A DNA stretch of 64,000 nt. It comes from Laguncularia racemosa. Its lineage: Eukaryota; Streptophyta; Magnoliopsida; Myrtales; Combretaceae. The notes below the pieces were generated by a model, which saw nothing but the letters and a program-made list of their open reading frames with translations, did no database searches and had not been told where the DNA came from. Both the position numbers and the translations under genes were made by a program. Below, one piece after another: positions 62,101-64,000 of this stretch. The DNA is taken from the NCBI GenBank assembly GCA_037954665.1, contig JBBMOL010000090.1, positions 2,294,001 to 2,358,000 on the forward strand, given 5' to 3'. Position 1 is the first letter of the stretch, and each line of letters starts with the position of its first letter.

Positions 62101-62632
62101 ACTTCATGAGAAGACAGCTGAATGTCTTTAGAAAACACAGGAGCAGCATAAACTTCAAGAAAACAGGAATAGGAAAACCAAAATTTATAATCTAGGTGAC
62201 TTAGTTTGGATTAATATCAGCAAAGATAGGTTTCCTCATAAGAAGTCGTAGAAGCTATCGCCCAGATTAGATGGACCTTTTAGAGTTGTTAGGTGCTTCA
62301 ACAACAACGCCTACATAATAGAGTTACTAGGGGAATATGGTGTCTTAGCTACCTTTAATGTTGCAGATCTGTCACTATATTTACCAAATGATATTCATGA
62401 AGACCTATTAGATTTGAGGGTAAATCTTCTTGAGGCTCGAGGAGATGATAGGAATGTAATTCCCACATGACCAATCACCAGAGCTCGAGCCAAAAGTTTA
62501 CAAAATCTAGCTATAAGGATCTTCCATGAACAACTAAACCCTGAGGATGTTGATTTAGTATCTACTTTTGTATTACATAATTGTTGTGCATTCCAGCAAG
62601 TACATTTATCGATTTTACAGGATAGTGAATAA
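59131..62632 (+). pseudogene. Ty3/gypsy pol (protease, RT, RNase H, integrase), multiply broken
   Basis: Frame 1 (59131-59364) carries the retropepsin region RENLFHTFCRVQGN and DCGSCTNV, where relatives I recall have DGGSC. A frame change precedes the RT, which runs from VLDEYNDFFIDDFPGDLPPL (59808) through VPKKDG, LRLDDMLDEL, PFGL-like LFGLSNAPSTFMR and YFDDILIY. In-frame stops lie at 59988, 60060, 60081, 60201 and 60687. A one-base loss near 60800 shifts into RNase H (RPIAYFSKTLSGATLSY, YTDHESLKHF), then stop 61115. Integrase (61118-62131) shows the H-H-C-C zinc region (GHFGEKRT, CGVCKRAKG), catalytic aspartates in WTDISMDF and FDKDIKF, and E in IEVVN. After stop 62129 it reads GDLVW, DGPFRVV and TRARAK. 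No chromodomain was seen. Confidence 0.88.
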
Positions 62633-62644
62633 AACATGCTAAGG

Positions 62645-63249
62645 ATCAAATTGGGGACATTCTTAGACTCACATCCAACGGTCCACAATGTGTTCACTTG
62701 AATTGAAGAACCAGCCACTTGAAGACCATTTTTGTATTTGTAATTTGTCATTTAGAAAACCGACTACTTAGTGGCATCTTTGTAATTTTGGTGTGTTTTT
62801 ACCATAATTGGAGCAAGTATAAATACTTGCTAACTAGGGTTTTTGAGGAGCTTTTTTTTGATATTTTTAAGAAAAACATACACTTTAGCCATGAGGGTTC
62901 ATCCTTTACAATCAAAGATCTCTTATCAATTTCTTTGTGAAATTGTGGCTAGAATCAATAAGAGTAGATTGTGAGTCATATCAATCTTACTGTTGTTGTT
63001 TAACAAATTATGTTTAGTGAGTAATATCTAGGTACAATTTGTGGTTACTTGTTCATTCATGTAAATTAGGGTTGTATTTTTCTAATTTGATTATTTCAAT
63101 TTGAAATTGAATCCTAGTTCAATTGCGTGTTCTTCCATTGAAGATCACATACTTGTTTATTCTTATATCCATTTGGTGTTTGCGTACTAATTATGTAATT
63201 GATTTTTCACTTGTATTGTGTGCTTGTATTTGGGAATCAAAGCACATCA
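62645..63249 (+). mobile_element. 3' LTR of the gypsy element
   Basis: Follows AGGATCAAATTGGGGAC, a likely polypurine tract, so the LTR starts near 62660. It has a TATA box in a perfect palindrome at 62813-62830 and ends AAAGCACATCA at 63249. The start cannot be fixed because the 5' LTR copy is missing. Confidence 0.6.
62813..62830 (+). promoter_or_regulatory. Palindromic TATA box of the gypsy LTR
   Basis: GCAAGTATAAATACTTGC is a perfect dyad (8-base arms around AA) containing TATAAATA. A leader-like region follows. Confidence 0.65.
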
Positions 63250-63368
63250 TTGTTATTATTTAGGATAATATGATCATTTGTTTCAAAGATTATTATTTAT
63301 GTTTGGTCATTGATACATCTTATATCTTGGTATCAACTTGTTTTACTACAATTTATTAGAGATTATCA

Positions 63369-63960
63369 GAGATGGGGACATTTGAACACACCCATAAGAA
63401 AAGAAAAGGTGAATAAACTAAATAGGTGAATTCTATAGCACAAGATAAACATGTAAGTTATATATCAATAATTACTTTGAGTTCTTTTTTAAACCATTAT
63501 AATTTAGTAAAGATTCTTTCTTTTTCTTTTTCTTTTCTCCATTTTTTATCTTGTAACTATATTTCACATGATCTAGAGAGCTATGGTGTAATCATACGAG
63601 CAAAATTTGCAACAATCTCAATCATCTAATTAGACACTAAAGACACAAGTTGAGATCATGAGAGAGGTCCTTGGTCATAAGCCTAAATATACTCGTGGTT
63701 TGGGCTATGGTGGCCTTAAACCACATTCATCTCGTCCTCAAATCCCTTTTCTTTGCCATTGTACACCTACGACATCCAATGAATAAGTGATAAGACTGGA
63801 GAACAAAATATCTACTTAGGAAGATATTGTTGCTCAATAGAAACAACTACTTGATCATTTTATGGTACAACAACAACAATAGTTTTTTACTTTGCAACAT
63901 TAGTGTTTTTCACATATATTGACCACCTCACCAACAATACAACCAACCCAATTATCATTG
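63369..63960 (+). pseudogene. Fragment resembling a plant En/Spm (Ptta) transposase
   Basis: MGTFEHTHKRKGE near 63372-63410 and, after a likely intron (GTAAGTTAT at 63452 to CTAATTAG at 63632), EIMREVLGHKPKYTRGLGYG (63652-63711) recall the C-terminal half of plant transposase proteins linked to CACTA elements, followed by a Gln-rich coiled-coil-like tail (VQQQQ). Several in-frame stops are present, so it is dead. With the CACTA terminus at 57760 it suggests the gypsy element sits inside or beside a CACTA element. Assignment is by recall of family style, not by search. Confidence 0.45.
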
Positions 63961-64000
63961 CAATCATCACTCTTTTTTGGTGGGTTTGGCATTAGGAATA

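Larger units (their letters stand above)
58077..63249 (+). mobile_element. Decayed Ty3/gypsy retrotransposon, 5' LTR truncated
   Basis: The last 66 bases of both LTRs are present (58077-58142 and 63184-63249) and differ at two positions. Both end AATCAAAGCACATCA. After the left copy comes the methionine-tRNA binding site TGGTATCAAAGTA (58149-58161). Upstream of 58077 the left LTR is replaced by unrelated DNA of the CACTA end. The element codes for protease, RT, RNase H and integrase in a chromovirus-like order, all broken. No gag could be recognised in the 1 kb leader. Confidence 0.85.

Noticed and set aside
62395..62751. 118-codon minus-strand frame
   Set aside because: Antisense shadow of the pol 3' end and polypurine region of the gypsy element.

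Overview
The window is plant nuclear DNA, most likely from a eudicot. Its genes are split by AT-rich spliceosomal introns, its proteins belong to plant families (ZFN-type CCCH zinc finger, DUF707, short PIN auxin carrier), and the space between genes is filled with LTR retrotransposons, CACTA and Mutator-like debris and AT microsatellites. I saw no bacterial-style operon, CRISPR array, rRNA or intact tRNA.

Layout: (1) 1-7171, + strand: a five-finger CCCH gene whose first exon lies upstream of the window. (2) 7.2-12.2 kb: AT-rich spacer with two small inverted-repeat transposons, one with a clear target-site duplication. (3) 12189-12713, +: a two-exon gene for a small secreted protein with 12 cysteines. 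(4) 12.7-19.8 kb: spacer with MITE-like elements and a roughly 1 kb segment present twice in tandem. (5) 19775-26242, -: a 15-exon DUF707 gene reconstructed completely (395 aa). (6) 27.0-42.5 kb: a nested retrotransposon block. A minus-strand Ty3/gypsy (Tat/Ogre-like) element has a 3' LTR, a tandem-repeat 3' region, a decayed gag and duplicated 5' LTRs, and it is interrupted by a plus-strand solo LTR and a second minus-strand LTR. (7) 42.5-49.4 kb: AT-rich spacer with another inverted-repeat element. (8) 49434-51741, -: a complete five-exon short PIN (PIN5-like) gene. (9) 55.6-56.0 kb: a broken GRF zinc-finger gene. (10) 57.8-64.0 kb: the end of a CACTA element, a decayed + strand Ty3/gypsy element (protease, RT, RNase H, integrase), then a fragment resembling a plant En/Spm transposase.

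The four genes are independent, with no sign of joint function. CCCH proteins of this type bind nucleic acid, the cysteine-rich protein should be secreted, DUF707 proteins are predicted membrane-anchored and glycosyltransferase-like, and short PINs move auxin across the ER membrane. Two of the genes each need one GC-AG intron to stay in frame.

The most unusual signals are in the LTRs. Two diverged LTR families share a tRNA-like A-box/B-box module at a similar depth in U3, followed by similar downstream sequence. TATA boxes of three LTR families sit inside dyad-symmetric sequence. All exon calls come from reading splice sites and family similarity by eye; no alignment or database search was run.
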